Positions 15,976 to 23,236 of a DNA stretch of 49,306 bases are shown piece after piece. The number at the start of each line of letters is the position of its first letter. Position 1 is the first letter of the stretch. Location of the stretch: the IMG/VR virus record IMGVR_UViG_3300028608_000420, positions 1 to 49,306 of that record, one strand, 5' to 3'. The stretch is from a virus. The notes below the pieces were generated by a model. That model saw only the letters and a program-made list of their open reading frames with translations, was not told where the DNA came from and made no database searches. The position numbers were made by a program, and so were the translations under genes.

Positions 15976-16683
15976 CTATTTCTGTAAGAATGGAATCCGG
16001 CTCCGTAGGTACAGCGGTACGTTTCGCTCCACCCATATGTTGAAGCATAATGGAAACTTCTCACGCACGTACGTCATGTAGAGCAGACAGTAATTAGCCA
16101 GATCAGCAACAGCATCAATCTTACTGTCCCCTACAGCTTCAGCAAGTACCGTTCCGTCTAGTAAGCCCTTCTCAATGAAGGCAAGGGTTCGGGTAGCATC
16201 TTCTAGCTCGGTGTCGGTCATCTTATCCAGACGATCATACTTCCGATCAATGTTAGCCATGATGCCCCTGTACTCTCCCTTACCTTTCCAAGACGAACCA
16301 TAGTCCTTCTCCTTGTCATACTGGATTGCCATGAGCAAGGTTACGACATCAGGAATCTTAGAGTTGTCTGGCAGGTCTACTAACCCATCAGACCAAGCTA
16401 CCATGTTGTAGCCTAACTCCTGCAAATGGGCACTTCTAGCATCCTGCTCGAAGAACTCCTTATCTGTTAAATCAGGTACCAGTTCAGCAGCAACCCAGCT
16501 TACCGATCCATGGTACATACTGGTTGGCTCGTTGTCCTTCAGCAGGTAATGCAGCCTACCCTCACTAGCCCTGCACCACTCTAGGTCGTTGTCCCCAACA
16601 TACCTAGCAAACCCAGCATCTTCCACAAGCATCTTACGTCCCTTGTAGGTGACTTCATCACCCATTTGGTAAATCTGTGTCAT
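15976..16683 (-). CDS. DUF1599-like protein (nucleotide-modification-associated domain)
   Basis: 235 residues with GGGGAGG 9 bases before the ATG. The C-terminal half has EKDYGSSWKGKGEYRG...RKYDRLDKM and later DSKIDAVADLANYCLLYMTY, the arrangement of the DUF1599/Nmad1 family, which occurs near phage base-modification genes. The N-terminal 100 residues are unrecognised (VTYKGRKMLVED). It overlaps the HAD-like gene and lies two genes from the TS-like enzyme, consistent with work on nucleotides. Confidence 0.7.
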   Translation of the reverse strand: MTQIYQMGDEVTYKGRKMLVEDAGFARYVGDNDLEWCRASEGRLHYLLKDNEPTSMYHGSVSWVAAELVPDLTDKEFFEQDARSAHLQELGYNMVAWSDGLVDLPDNSKIPDVVTLLMAIQYDKEKDYGSSWKGKGEYRGIMANIDRKYDRLDKMTDTELEDATRTLAFIEKGLLDGTVLAEAVGDSKIDAVADLANYCLLYMTYVREKFPLCFNIWVERNVPLYLRSRIPFLQK

Positions 16684-17122
16684 CCTTGTATGCCTCCCCG
16701 TAGATAAACTCTTCGATGGCTAGCCAATCAACCTTGAACATGATGTTTTTATCGTCGATGTAGAAGTCGGCACCTAGCTTACGAGCTACGTTCGGGGCAT
16801 ATTTCTGGTTAATCTCAGGTAACTGGTCATTAATGACCTCGAATACCTCAAGAATATCCTTATGCTGTAGAAACTCGATAGCCTCATCTAAGGCTTTGCC
16901 CGACCGACATGTCCACAACTGTAAACGCACACCGTCATTATACAGACGTTTGAGCACTCTATCTGCATGTGGCTGGAGTGTCATCGGGTAGGTGTGCATA
17001 TCAGGTTGTCCGGTGATGGTACCATCGAAGTCCACCGCCAGTACTAAATCTCCCTGAATGTAAGGCTTTGCCTTACGCACCACATTGTGAGCTGGTGTAG
17101 GGGTAGTGTGAAGTCTATCCAT
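16658..17122 (-). CDS. HAD-superfamily phosphatase-like protein
   Basis: 154 residues with RBS TTTGGAGG. HAD motifs are VDFDGTI (nucleophile and acid D30/D32-type pair), WTCRSG (motif II) and ADFYIDDKNI (motif IV). The family removes phosphates from small molecules; a 5'-nucleotidase-type role would fit the surrounding nucleotide genes, but this is inference. Its 3' end overlaps the DUF1599-like start. Confidence 0.8.
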   Translation of the reverse strand: MDRLHTTPTPAHNVVRKAKPYIQGDLVLAVDFDGTITGQPDMHTYPMTLQPHADRVLKRLYNDGVRLQLWTCRSGKALDEAIEFLQHKDILEVFEVINDQLPEINQKYAPNVARKLGADFYIDDKNIMFKVDWLAIEEFIYGEAYKDDTDLPNG

Positions 17123-17135
17123 GTAGTAACCTCCA

Positions 17136-17183
17136 AAAAAGTAATAGGGAAGAGTAGATCACCGAAGCGACCTCTCTTCCCTA
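17136..17183. terminator. Bidirectional terminator hairpin
   Basis: Stem TAGGGAAGAG (17145-17154) / CTCTTCCCTA (17174-17183). On the minus strand it is followed by TTACTTTTTT. It ends the transcript of the Ig-like protein gene. Confidence 0.75.
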
Positions 17184-17213
17184 TAAAAGAACCGGAAACC
17201 GTCAACTCTGCAC

Positions 17214-17687
17214 TTATCCTACAGGTGGACTGGCTACGATTGTCTGTGATACAACCGCATCTACATGCCCAATCGCCTTGATGATGATAGAGTACTGTCC
17301 AGCCGCTGTGAATGCTGTAGCCAAGATCGTCATCTTACCGTTGAGTACGGTAAAGCTGCCGCTTGATAGCTCAGTTCCATTCACCAGCACTTTGCTGATA
17401 GAGTCCTGCCATTTCAAGTTAGTGGCAAAGGACAGGTCTACATCCGCCCCTTGTACTACCGACATGGTAGTGATCTGTGGTGCTCTTGGAACGAATAGAA
17501 GCGCTCTATCAGACTGGATAGTGACCGTGGACGTATCAAAAGTGTGGTACTCAACTGGCTTTACGTTGAATGTACCAGCAGCTTCAATAAGTCTGGCTAG
17601 ATCGGTGTCAAGCCCTTCGATACTGAAGGTAATACCATCAGGGTTGACATCAATCTTAACCTTAGTCAATACAGTGGATTCTGCCAT
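17214..17687 (-). CDS. Ig-like (DUF1533/HID-type) domain protein
   Basis: 157 residues with RBS AAAGGGGGAG. Residues 70-155 resemble the DUF1533/hemoglobin-interacting-domain fold: WQDSISKVLVNGTELSSGSF, then GKMTILATAFTAAGQYSIII, then GHVDAVVSQTI. Such domains occur in surface and virion proteins. No signal peptide or anchor is present. It lies just downstream of the TS-like gene, an odd place for a structural protein; it may decorate the virion. Confidence 0.65.
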   Translation of the reverse strand: MAESTVLTKVKIDVNPDGITFSIEGLDTDLARLIEAAGTFNVKPVEYHTFDTSTVTIQSDRALLFVPRAPQITTMSVVQGADVDLSFATNLKWQDSISKVLVNGTELSSGSFTVLNGKMTILATAFTAAGQYSIIIKAIGHVDAVVSQTIVASPPVG

Positions 17688-17690
17688 TGT

Positions 17691-18893
17691 TTACTCCCCC
17701 TTTCGTTCGATATAATCAATAATATCGGACGAAAGGTGCTTATACTGTGATCTAAATGATTCAGTATGGTTGGAGTGTTCCTCAGAGGTAAGATATCTCT
17801 TAGAGAGGAATCTCAAGCACGATACCTTCCAACTGCAATCCGGCATATGGCTAAGAGCCAGCAGCATAATCTCAGCCTGGTTACGCTTATGAGCCTGGTA
17901 TGCGATCATGGAGTACAGCGTCAGTTGCAGGTACTTGTCCTGAATATGGCTGACGATGTGCATGATGCCCCTAGCAGCCTGTGGCATGAGATACGTCTCA
18001 TCAGCGCTTACTAGCTGATCCAGCTCACGGAAGTAGCTGTTGACAATGTCGTGCCACTCTTCCAGTGTAGAAGAGATACGTGGCTCGTCAATGAAGGTAT
18101 ACTGTTCTACAATAGGTGTGCTCATGGATGGCATCCAGATACCATCATGATCGTATGCCTTCAGTATCTTGTCCGTTTCCTTGTATCCATAGTCATCCAG
18201 ATACATATGAAGGGAATCAGTGACTTGGCAGTAGGTTCCAATGCCCACCCCTAGCCAAGATGCCATAGCTTCTTGTATAGTGGCGAATTGAGCAAGGTTG
18301 GCACCGAACGTACCCCAATGCAGGTCATTAGAGCGGTTGTCCACGTTGATCTCAAGCTTACCATCACGTATCTTGAACTTAATGTTCAGGTTACATGCAA
18401 TGTCCTTACCCTTCTGGACGTTGGTATACTCGTAGCTATCGAAGCGTGGATCGCCGATAAAGGCTACTGCCTGACGAGTATCAGGGTCTTCCTTTAGCTT
18501 CATATAGCAGTCGTAGAGCTGATCAATGGGGTTGAATATGAAACCTCTTGCATCGTTCTTACCCCAAGAGCGAAGCCGCTCACCGTAGGGAGCATTGAAG
18601 TATTCACCATCATCGCTGAACTGAGCTATGCTTGAGTTATACTGGCTAAGCCACTTGACATCCGACCGCCCAGCCAGAATCCATAAGGCTTCTGCTAGCT
18701 GGAAGAACGGATTGATGACGCGACCGCGAAGGAACGTTACTCGATTCCTAGGGTCTTCATACTCGAAAATCACCGGACGCAGTTCTGTGGTGCGTTTGCC
18801 CCTTGGAGAATGCTCCTTACCAAAGTTGATAAGATCGAGCATAGAGTCCATGTATAGCTGGCTCGGGTTATTGCCTGAATATAATCTACCCAT
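17691..18893 (-). CDS. Thymidylate synthase-like enzyme (dTMP synthase or dUMP hydroxymethylase)
   Basis: 400 residues from the ATG at 18893, chosen for GAGGAGG 6 bases upstream. TS-family features: AEALWILAGRSDVKWL, GERLRSWG in the place of YGxQWR, the catalytic cysteine C167 in DIACNLNIKF, NRSNDLHWGTFGANL (R187, S188, D190, N199) and VTDSLHMYLDD (the His-x-Tyr block). Retention of the substrate-contacting Asn rather than Asp argues for dUMP over dCMP. It is longer than TS (about 264) with an extra 100 C-terminal residues. Whether it methylates or hydroxymethylates dUMP cannot be decided. Confidence 0.85.
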   Translation of the reverse strand: MGRLYSGNNPSQLYMDSMLDLINFGKEHSPRGKRTTELRPVIFEYEDPRNRVTFLRGRVINPFFQLAEALWILAGRSDVKWLSQYNSSIAQFSDDGEYFNAPYGERLRSWGKNDARGFIFNPIDQLYDCYMKLKEDPDTRQAVAFIGDPRFDSYEYTNVQKGKDIACNLNIKFKIRDGKLEINVDNRSNDLHWGTFGANLAQFATIQEAMASWLGVGIGTYCQVTDSLHMYLDDYGYKETDKILKAYDHDGIWMPSMSTPIVEQYTFIDEPRISSTLEEWHDIVNSYFRELDQLVSADETYLMPQAARGIMHIVSHIQDKYLQLTLYSMIAYQAHKRNQAEIMLLALSHMPDCSWKVSCLRFLSKRYLTSEEHSNHTESFRSQYKHLSSDIIDYIERKGE

Positions 18894-18920
18894 ATTATAC
18901 CTCCTCATGAATGTTCACAT

Positions 18921-18952
18921 AAATAAAGGAGAGAACCCGAAAGTTCTCTCCC
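18921..18952 (-). terminator. Terminator/middle-promoter-like composite before TS-like gene
   Basis: Stem GGAGAGAAC / GTTCTCTCC followed on the minus strand by TTTATTTATG, after the Nudix stop. The same bases read GGGAGA, 19 bases, TTTATTT. It matches the copy at 2743 at 35 of 36 positions. Confidence 0.7.
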
Positions 18953-18977
18953 ATCTATGTCAACGCCCTTAGGACGG

Positions 18978-19544
18978 TTAACGCAGGTGACTGATATACG
19001 TAGTACGAAGCATCATGGCATGCACTAGAGGGTCTTTACACCCAATGGCTTCCGTGAACGGTACCCACTTGCAGTAGGCTCCCACTTCACCCTGTGTACC
19101 GTCACCAGTAGCTTCACATGGCTCGATACCGTCTTGGTCTAGGTCAATAGCGAAGATGTACTGAACAGTGTCTGAGCCCTTGCTAGGACGAAGGATACCC
19201 AAGTCCATGACCTGATCCGCAGTAGCTTTCCAGCCACCTTCCTCCGCTAGCTCTTCAATAGCGATCTGTGCAACGCTCTTACCAGCCTTATCCACAAGAC
19301 CAGTAATGGAGCAGAGCTGTAAGTCGCTACCGTGACTAGGGGTCACCTCTACCCGAAGCAGGTATTCCAGTACCCCTGGCCAAGCTATGCCCTTGTTTCT
19401 ACGGAAGGGTAGAATAGCCACTCCCTGACCGTCCGATTTAGGCTGATGGGAGTATTCGTACCACCCATCCACCCTACGAATCTCCTGCCAGTTGCTTTTG
19501 AACAGTACTTCATATTCCTTAGGCTGAGTTTGGTCTGTGTGCAT
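18978..19544 (-). CDS. Nudix hydrolase with degenerate Nudix box
   Basis: 188 residues from the ATG at 19544, placed 8 bases after GGAGGT. The Nudix box is recognisable as GLVDKAGKSVAQIAIEELAE followed by EGGW: the catalytic EExxEE glutamates are kept but the usual Arg is Glu and the first Glu is Lys. Similar proteins cleave ADP-ribose or NAD-like substrates. It directly follows the NMNAT gene, mirroring NadM-Nudix arrangements in cyanobacteria, so ADP-ribose or NAD turnover is the best guess. A terminator follows. Confidence 0.8.
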   Translation of the reverse strand: MHTDQTQPKEYEVLFKSNWQEIRRVDGWYEYSHQPKSDGQGVAILPFRRNKGIAWPGVLEYLLRVEVTPSHGSDLQLCSITGLVDKAGKSVAQIAIEELAEEGGWKATADQVMDLGILRPSKGSDTVQYIFAIDLDQDGIEPCEATGDGTQGEVGAYCKWVPFTEAIGCKDPLVHAMMLRTTYISHLR

Positions 19545-19546
19545 TC

Positions 19547-20134
19547 TCACATACCTCCATCTGGCAACATAGAGTCGCCAATGTGCTTGTATGCAGGAGT
19601 GCTCATTAGCTCAGCACGGAGACGGTCAAAGTGCTTATGAAGACGAGGGTTAGCATATTCCATCCACCGATGGCGCATACCCCGTACCAAGAAGTCCCTC
19701 ATGGTAGTAGCACTCATCTTGATGTTAGATCTGGATACGATGACCTCAGTGATAGCCTTGATGTCCTCAGGATCGAACCAGTTGCTACGAGCTTCATCAT
19801 TGCCATAGATCATAGCTTCCGGTGTCTTGTAGACCGCCTGTTCCACATTACGTAGAACATATCTGCCCCATTCAGGGTTGATATCATCCTCATGGGTCAT
19901 ATCAGGCAGAGCCTTAACGATGACGTTGGTTTCGTAAATCTCCTGTATCATTTCGATACGGGTAGCAATGTTGAATGGATTCCGTGGGCTATCCCCAGTT
20001 TCTTGAGCTGACCCCACTAGGATCAGTACACGATCGCACAGCTTAAGGGCTGTATTGATCATGTGTTCATGGCCAACGTGGATATGCTGGAACCGACCAA
20101 CCACCAATCCTAAATCATATGGTTTATGTGTCAT
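19547..20134 (-). CDS. nadM: Nicotinamide mononucleotide adenylyltransferase (NMNAT)
   Basis: 195 residues from the ATG at 20134, with AGGAGG 8 bases upstream; a longer in-frame start has no RBS. The HxGH nucleotidyltransferase motif is VGRFQHIHVGHEHM, with His in place of the usual Pro of GRFQPxHxGH. KMSATTMRDFL is the ISSTxxR-type ATP site. The NadM type is favoured by its short length. It makes NAD+ from NMN and ATP, taking the product of the Nampt encoded just upstream. Confidence 0.88.
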   Translation of the reverse strand: MTHKPYDLGLVVGRFQHIHVGHEHMINTALKLCDRVLILVGSAQETGDSPRNPFNIATRIEMIQEIYETNVIVKALPDMTHEDDINPEWGRYVLRNVEQAVYKTPEAMIYGNDEARSNWFDPEDIKAITEVIVSRSNIKMSATTMRDFLVRGMRHRWMEYANPRLHKHFDRLRAELMSTPAYKHIGDSMLPDGGM

Positions 20135-20138
20135 ATTA

Positions 20139-21554
20139 CTACCTCCTGACGTTGTGCTTAATGCGGAGTGCGTCAATCTTGTCCGCAATAGCCGGATGGA
20201 TACGAATGATTTCTTGTGTAGGGTCTTGTTGGGCTGTGATAGCTTGGATATCATCCCACGACTGCTTCTGATAGAACGGCTTGTCTAGACCAGGAGCCCA
20301 TTCATAGATGGTTTTGTACTGACCTTGCAGAGCCGATTCTTCGCTATCGTAAGGTACGACAGTCAGCGCCCCCAAGCTGTTCATAGCCACGTTTACACGT
20401 CCTGGGATAGACTGTTTCAGTGGCGTCATGCCGAACTTCATACGGTCTGCACCGTTGCTGTAAGCCGTCTTCATAGCCCAACCGTGGGTATCACGATCAA
20501 TGTGTTTGTAGAAGCCCCCACCAATTCCGTAGAATACGAAGTCTAATGGGATTCCCATGGACTCAAAGAATACATCAGCTTTCTTAGCGTTATCGAAGCT
20601 CATGTTCTCCCCGATAATGACGCTAACGTTTCTGATACCAGACGACTTACACTTCTTGTAGATAGCTACTGCCTGTCCCCAAGTATCTCCACTGTCGGGA
20701 CGCATAACTATGTGTACGTTGTGGCTCCGACCTACAGCAGCCAGTGTGACCAAGTACTCGTTGATAACACGGTCTGCATCGTAAGTATCAATCGGTTGGG
20801 CTACGATTACGCCACCGTCTTCACTGGTAACGATAATAGCACGTTTCAATCCATAAAACTCATCATCAAATTGTTGCAGTACCTTGTGAGCTGAAGCAGG
20901 GATGCTACCTACTTGTGCTCCAGGGGTATGGTACTTGGCACTCAGGTCATCGGTTCCAAGCAGACGTAGGTTCCAAGCAGTACCCGACCAGTAAGCTGTT
21001 TCCAAGGAAGTGTTGCCCCTATAGCCGAAGAAATGGAACTTCCATAGGAAGGAGTCATCGTAGCCGTACTCTCTTTGCTTACGCTCAAGATAGCGACGCA
21101 TATGGAAGGCGTTGGTAGCGCAACCGGATGAGAAGGCATTGTGCATATACCGTGGCTCCCACCATGTTACAAGCTCCCCAAAGTCCTTAACCGTGTTGCT
21201 AATTTGGCTGAACGGCGTACCTGCTGGGCACCATGTACCATCAGGCAAGGCTTCCACACGCAGTGGTAGGTTGCCATTGAATTCCTTAAGAATGATATTC
21301 CACTTCTCAAGGATACGCTTAGGGTTAAGCCCCTGTGCTTCGGAGGTTCTCTTAAAGCTGAATACCTCTTCCTCGGTGACAGGCTCTAGCAGAACATCAC
21401 CAACCGTCTCATTGTGACCATACAGAATTTGGCCTTCTGTACGATTGTATAGGTGACTTACCTCCCAGTCGGTATTCTCCTTTAGTCCCTGATGGGACAC
21501 GTTGTACGAATCGGTATGCTCCAGCCGATTCTTACGAATGTCTCTGATCCCCAT
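20139..21554 (-). CDS. nadV: Nicotinamide phosphoribosyltransferase (Nampt/NadV)
   Basis: 471 residues, the usual length of the family. Motifs in order: HTDSYNVSHQ (N-terminal substrate loop), FHFFGYRGNTS (DFGxRG region, with Phe for Asp), GSIPASAHKVL (catalytic His), VMRPDSGD (PRPP/phosphate site) and YGIGGGFYKHIDRDT (C-terminal phosphate loop). It converts nicotinamide and PRPP to NMN. The gene heads a three-gene operon with NMNAT and Nudix, following a terminator/promoter-like element. The operon equals the NARP2-type NAD+ reconstitution pathway described for phages. Confidence 0.92.
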   Translation of the reverse strand: MGIRDIRKNRLEHTDSYNVSHQGLKENTDWEVSHLYNRTEGQILYGHNETVGDVLLEPVTEEEVFSFKRTSEAQGLNPKRILEKWNIILKEFNGNLPLRVEALPDGTWCPAGTPFSQISNTVKDFGELVTWWEPRYMHNAFSSGCATNAFHMRRYLERKQREYGYDDSFLWKFHFFGYRGNTSLETAYWSGTAWNLRLLGTDDLSAKYHTPGAQVGSIPASAHKVLQQFDDEFYGLKRAIIVTSEDGGVIVAQPIDTYDADRVINEYLVTLAAVGRSHNVHIVMRPDSGDTWGQAVAIYKKCKSSGIRNVSVIIGENMSFDNAKKADVFFESMGIPLDFVFYGIGGGFYKHIDRDTHGWAMKTAYSNGADRMKFGMTPLKQSIPGRVNVAMNSLGALTVVPYDSEESALQGQYKTIYEWAPGLDKPFYQKQSWDDIQAITAQQDPTQEIIRIHPAIADKIDALRIKHNVRR

Positions 21555-21594
21555 GAATCATCACTCCCCATATCGAAATGTCATCTTTCGACAT

Positions 21595-21626
21595 GAAAAA
21601 AGGAGAGAACCCGAAAGTTCTCTCCC
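21595..21626 (-). terminator. Terminator/middle-promoter-like composite before the NAD operon
   Basis: Stem GGAGAGAAC / GTTCTCTCC followed on the minus strand by TTTTTTC. It also reads GGGAGA, 19 bases, TTTTTTC, a weaker -10 than the copies at 2743 and 18921. It separates the gene at 21646 from the NAD operon. Confidence 0.7.
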
Positions 21627-21645
21627 TCGTAACCGCTTCTGAGCA

Positions 21646-21900
21646 TTAGACGTTACGGATAACGTCCCCTTGCTCTAGCTGGTGTACAATCTCCGCGTAG
21701 TACTCTATAGCCTTTGGCAGGTTTGCTAGGGTCTTATCGACCAAGTTAGCAGCACCCGATACCCTTGTGCCATCAGTATCTACGGGATAGGCAATGACTT
21801 TAAACGTACCCTCATTAAGGTCTACCTTAACGGAGTCGGACTTATAGCCGTCAGCCTGTTCTACATAAGGATTAACGTTCCTTACAATTGTGTGAGCCAT
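21646..21900 (-). CDS. Hypothetical protein
   Basis: 84 residues with RBS GGGAGG. The sequence suggests beta strands then one helix (VKVDLNEGTFKVIAYPVDTD, then LPKAIEYYAEIVHQLEQGD). It is not recognised. A terminator follows. Confidence 0.65.
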   Translation of the reverse strand: MAHTIVRNVNPYVEQADGYKSDSVKVDLNEGTFKVIAYPVDTDGTRVSGAANLVDKTLANLPKAIEYYAEIVHQLEQGDVIRNV

Positions 21901-21961
21901 CCCACAGCACCTCCCATGATTAGTCTAATATTAATATCAGACCAACCATAGTAGGATAATA

Positions 21962-22240
21962 TCACCGACTGGTTCTATAGAAGCCCACACCCCACATCAA
22001 TAGGTGCATCAGTAATACTGCAACTAAGGCATAAGCTGCACTTGTCCAGTCATTACCATCGTAGAAAATGTACACTAGGCAACCCATGAAAGCCACCGTA
22101 CACATAAAGGCTACAAATCCTAGCCCATTCCAAGCATCAGCTATGGATTTCATAAGCACACCTACCACGAACCCTGACACAACTAGGGACACTCCAAATG
22201 CGATGCCCCTCAGTATATACTTCGGCACAGCCAGTATCAT
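21962..22240 (-). CDS. Small integral membrane protein
   Basis: 92 residues with about three membrane segments: ILRGIAFGVSLVVSGFVVGV, LGFVAFMCTVAFMGCLVYIF and AAYALVAVLLMHLLMWGVGF. Function unknown. The RBS is distant (GGAAGGG about 15 bases from ATG). It follows the 39-residue membrane protein at 22286, and both lie next to the plus-strand block, so they might belong functionally with its membrane proteins. Confidence 0.65.
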   Translation of the reverse strand: MILAVPKYILRGIAFGVSLVVSGFVVGVLMKSIADAWNGLGFVAFMCTVAFMGCLVYIFYDGNDWTSAAYALVAVLLMHLLMWGVGFYRTSR

Positions 22241-22285
22241 ACCGAATCGCTTCCCTTCCTCTTTTTCTTTTTTGTACCTCTGGTT

Positions 22286-22405
22286 CTAGGACGCCCACGC
22301 TACTAGGAGTTTCAGGGCATATACGAGAGCTAATCCGATAAGAGCCTGAATCAGCATGGTCTTACCTAGCTTGGAGCGATCTACGTTCCTTGCCCACTTC
22401 CTCAT
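22286..22405 (-). CDS. 39-residue single-span membrane protein
   Basis: Begins MRKWARNVDRSKLGKTMLIQ and continues with a hydrophobic span to a final AWAS. The AGGAGGTGTCCAT ribosome binding site is strong. It is the leftmost gene transcribed away from the plus-strand block. Function unknown. Confidence 0.65.
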   Translation of the reverse strand: MRKWARNVDRSKLGKTMLIQALIGLALVYALKLLVAWAS

Positions 22406-22683
22406 ATGGACACCTCCTCCCATTCAGTTTTCCCCACTCTGACCCCAGAAATTCCGAGATACCTATTCCTGACGGTTAGGAATGTCTGACGACCTCCCGC
22501 CATAAAATGTGGAGAAGTCATCAAGACCCCACCGAATGACACGTCATCTTTTAATCACGACGGTTGATAGTACGTCCGACCCTTGGCTCACTAGCATCAC
22601 GACCCCTGTGACCATCGTTCGGGTTTTATCTTCTTCGTGGGGTGACATCGTGTGGTGTTGAAAATTAAAGGAGGGTTGTCAGG
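22406..22683. promoter_or_regulatory. Divergent intergenic region
   Basis: A 278-base gap between divergent genes, so it should carry promoters for both. An inverted repeat ATTCCT-N7-AGGAAT (22465-22483) and two TCACGAC repeats (in 22550-22610) are seen. No convincing -35/-10 pair was found on either strand. A centromere (parC) for the ParMR pair could also lie here. Confidence 0.45.
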
Positions 22684-23133
22684 ATGAGTGGTCTGATAGT
22701 CCGATGTGGCGGGAACGTGGTCTATGAGAGACCGACAGTACAAAGCCGATGGACAGGAGAACTTGAAGAGAATCGTAAGCAGTTCGTAAGCAAATCGTCA
22801 CGTTGGATGGCAGCAGCTATGGGTTCTGTATACTCATTTAAGCTAGCTACCTCAGCATCCGCCGCTGTAGCAGTTGTTAGCCAGGGTGATAAGATCAGAG
22901 AAGGCTTCATGCAGATAATTGACGTATTCACAGCTATTGCAGAGCCTATCCTGTGGTTCTATGCTGTCACAGCATGTGTGCTCATGGCTACTGGCAAGAA
23001 TAAGGACTTGGGCTGGGATAGGCTTAAAAGGGTTGGTTACTCATACATCTTCATAGCCCTGCTCCCTACCTTCTTCGCATTCCTACGCTGGATGGCTGAA
23101 ATGCTTAAGGGTGCGATTGATGGCATGGTGTAA
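22684..23133 (+). CDS. VirB2/TrbC-like two-helix membrane protein
   Basis: 149 residues with AAAGGAGGG upstream. After a basic N-terminal 45 residues come a weakly hydrophobic stretch (residues 50-75), then two strong membrane segments (AEPILWFYAVTACVLMATG and GYSYIFIALLPTFFAFLRWM) joined by a polar loop KNKDLGWDRLKR. This layout is like VirB2/TrbC pilin subunits and small T4SS membrane proteins in Bacillota, but sequence evidence is thin. It opens the plus-strand block, 100 bases before the actin gene. Confidence 0.55.
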   Translation: MSGLIVRCGGNVVYERPTVQSRWTGELEENRKQFVSKSSRWMAAAMGSVYSFKLATSASAAVAVVSQGDKIREGFMQIIDVFTAIAEPILWFYAVTACVLMATGKNKDLGWDRLKRVGYSYIFIALLPTFFAFLRWMAEMLKGAIDGMV

Positions 23134-23142
23134 CACATACTG

Positions 23143-23162
23143 TGCTCTTTGACAACTGAATA
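23143..23162 (+). promoter_or_regulatory. boxA-like antitermination site
   Basis: TGCTCTTTGACAACTGAATA resembles the boxA of Bacillota rRNA leaders (TGCTCTTTGAAAACT), where NusB and S10 bind RNA. It lies in the 103-base leader between the first and second genes of the block. TTGACA inside it could pass for a -35 box, but no -10 follows at 16-18 bases. Confidence 0.5.
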
Positions 23163-23187
23163 CTGCCTGTGGCGAGAGAAGATTTTG

Positions 23188-23220
23188 TGTGTGACACTTT
23201 TTTCATAGTGTTATTACACA
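23188..23220 (+). repeat. Inverted repeat before the ParM-like gene
   Basis: TGTGTGACACT ... AGTGTTATTACACA forms an imperfect hairpin ending 3 bases before the GGGAGG of the actin gene. It could be an operator or centromere site for the ParR-like protein, or a translation control hairpin. Confidence 0.45.
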
Positions 23221-23236
23221 AGGGAGGTTAAGCCTT

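Noticed and set aside
23149-23180. TTGACA as a sigma-A promoter before the actin gene
   Set aside because: No -10 box occurs at 16-18 bases; the match to boxA is longer.
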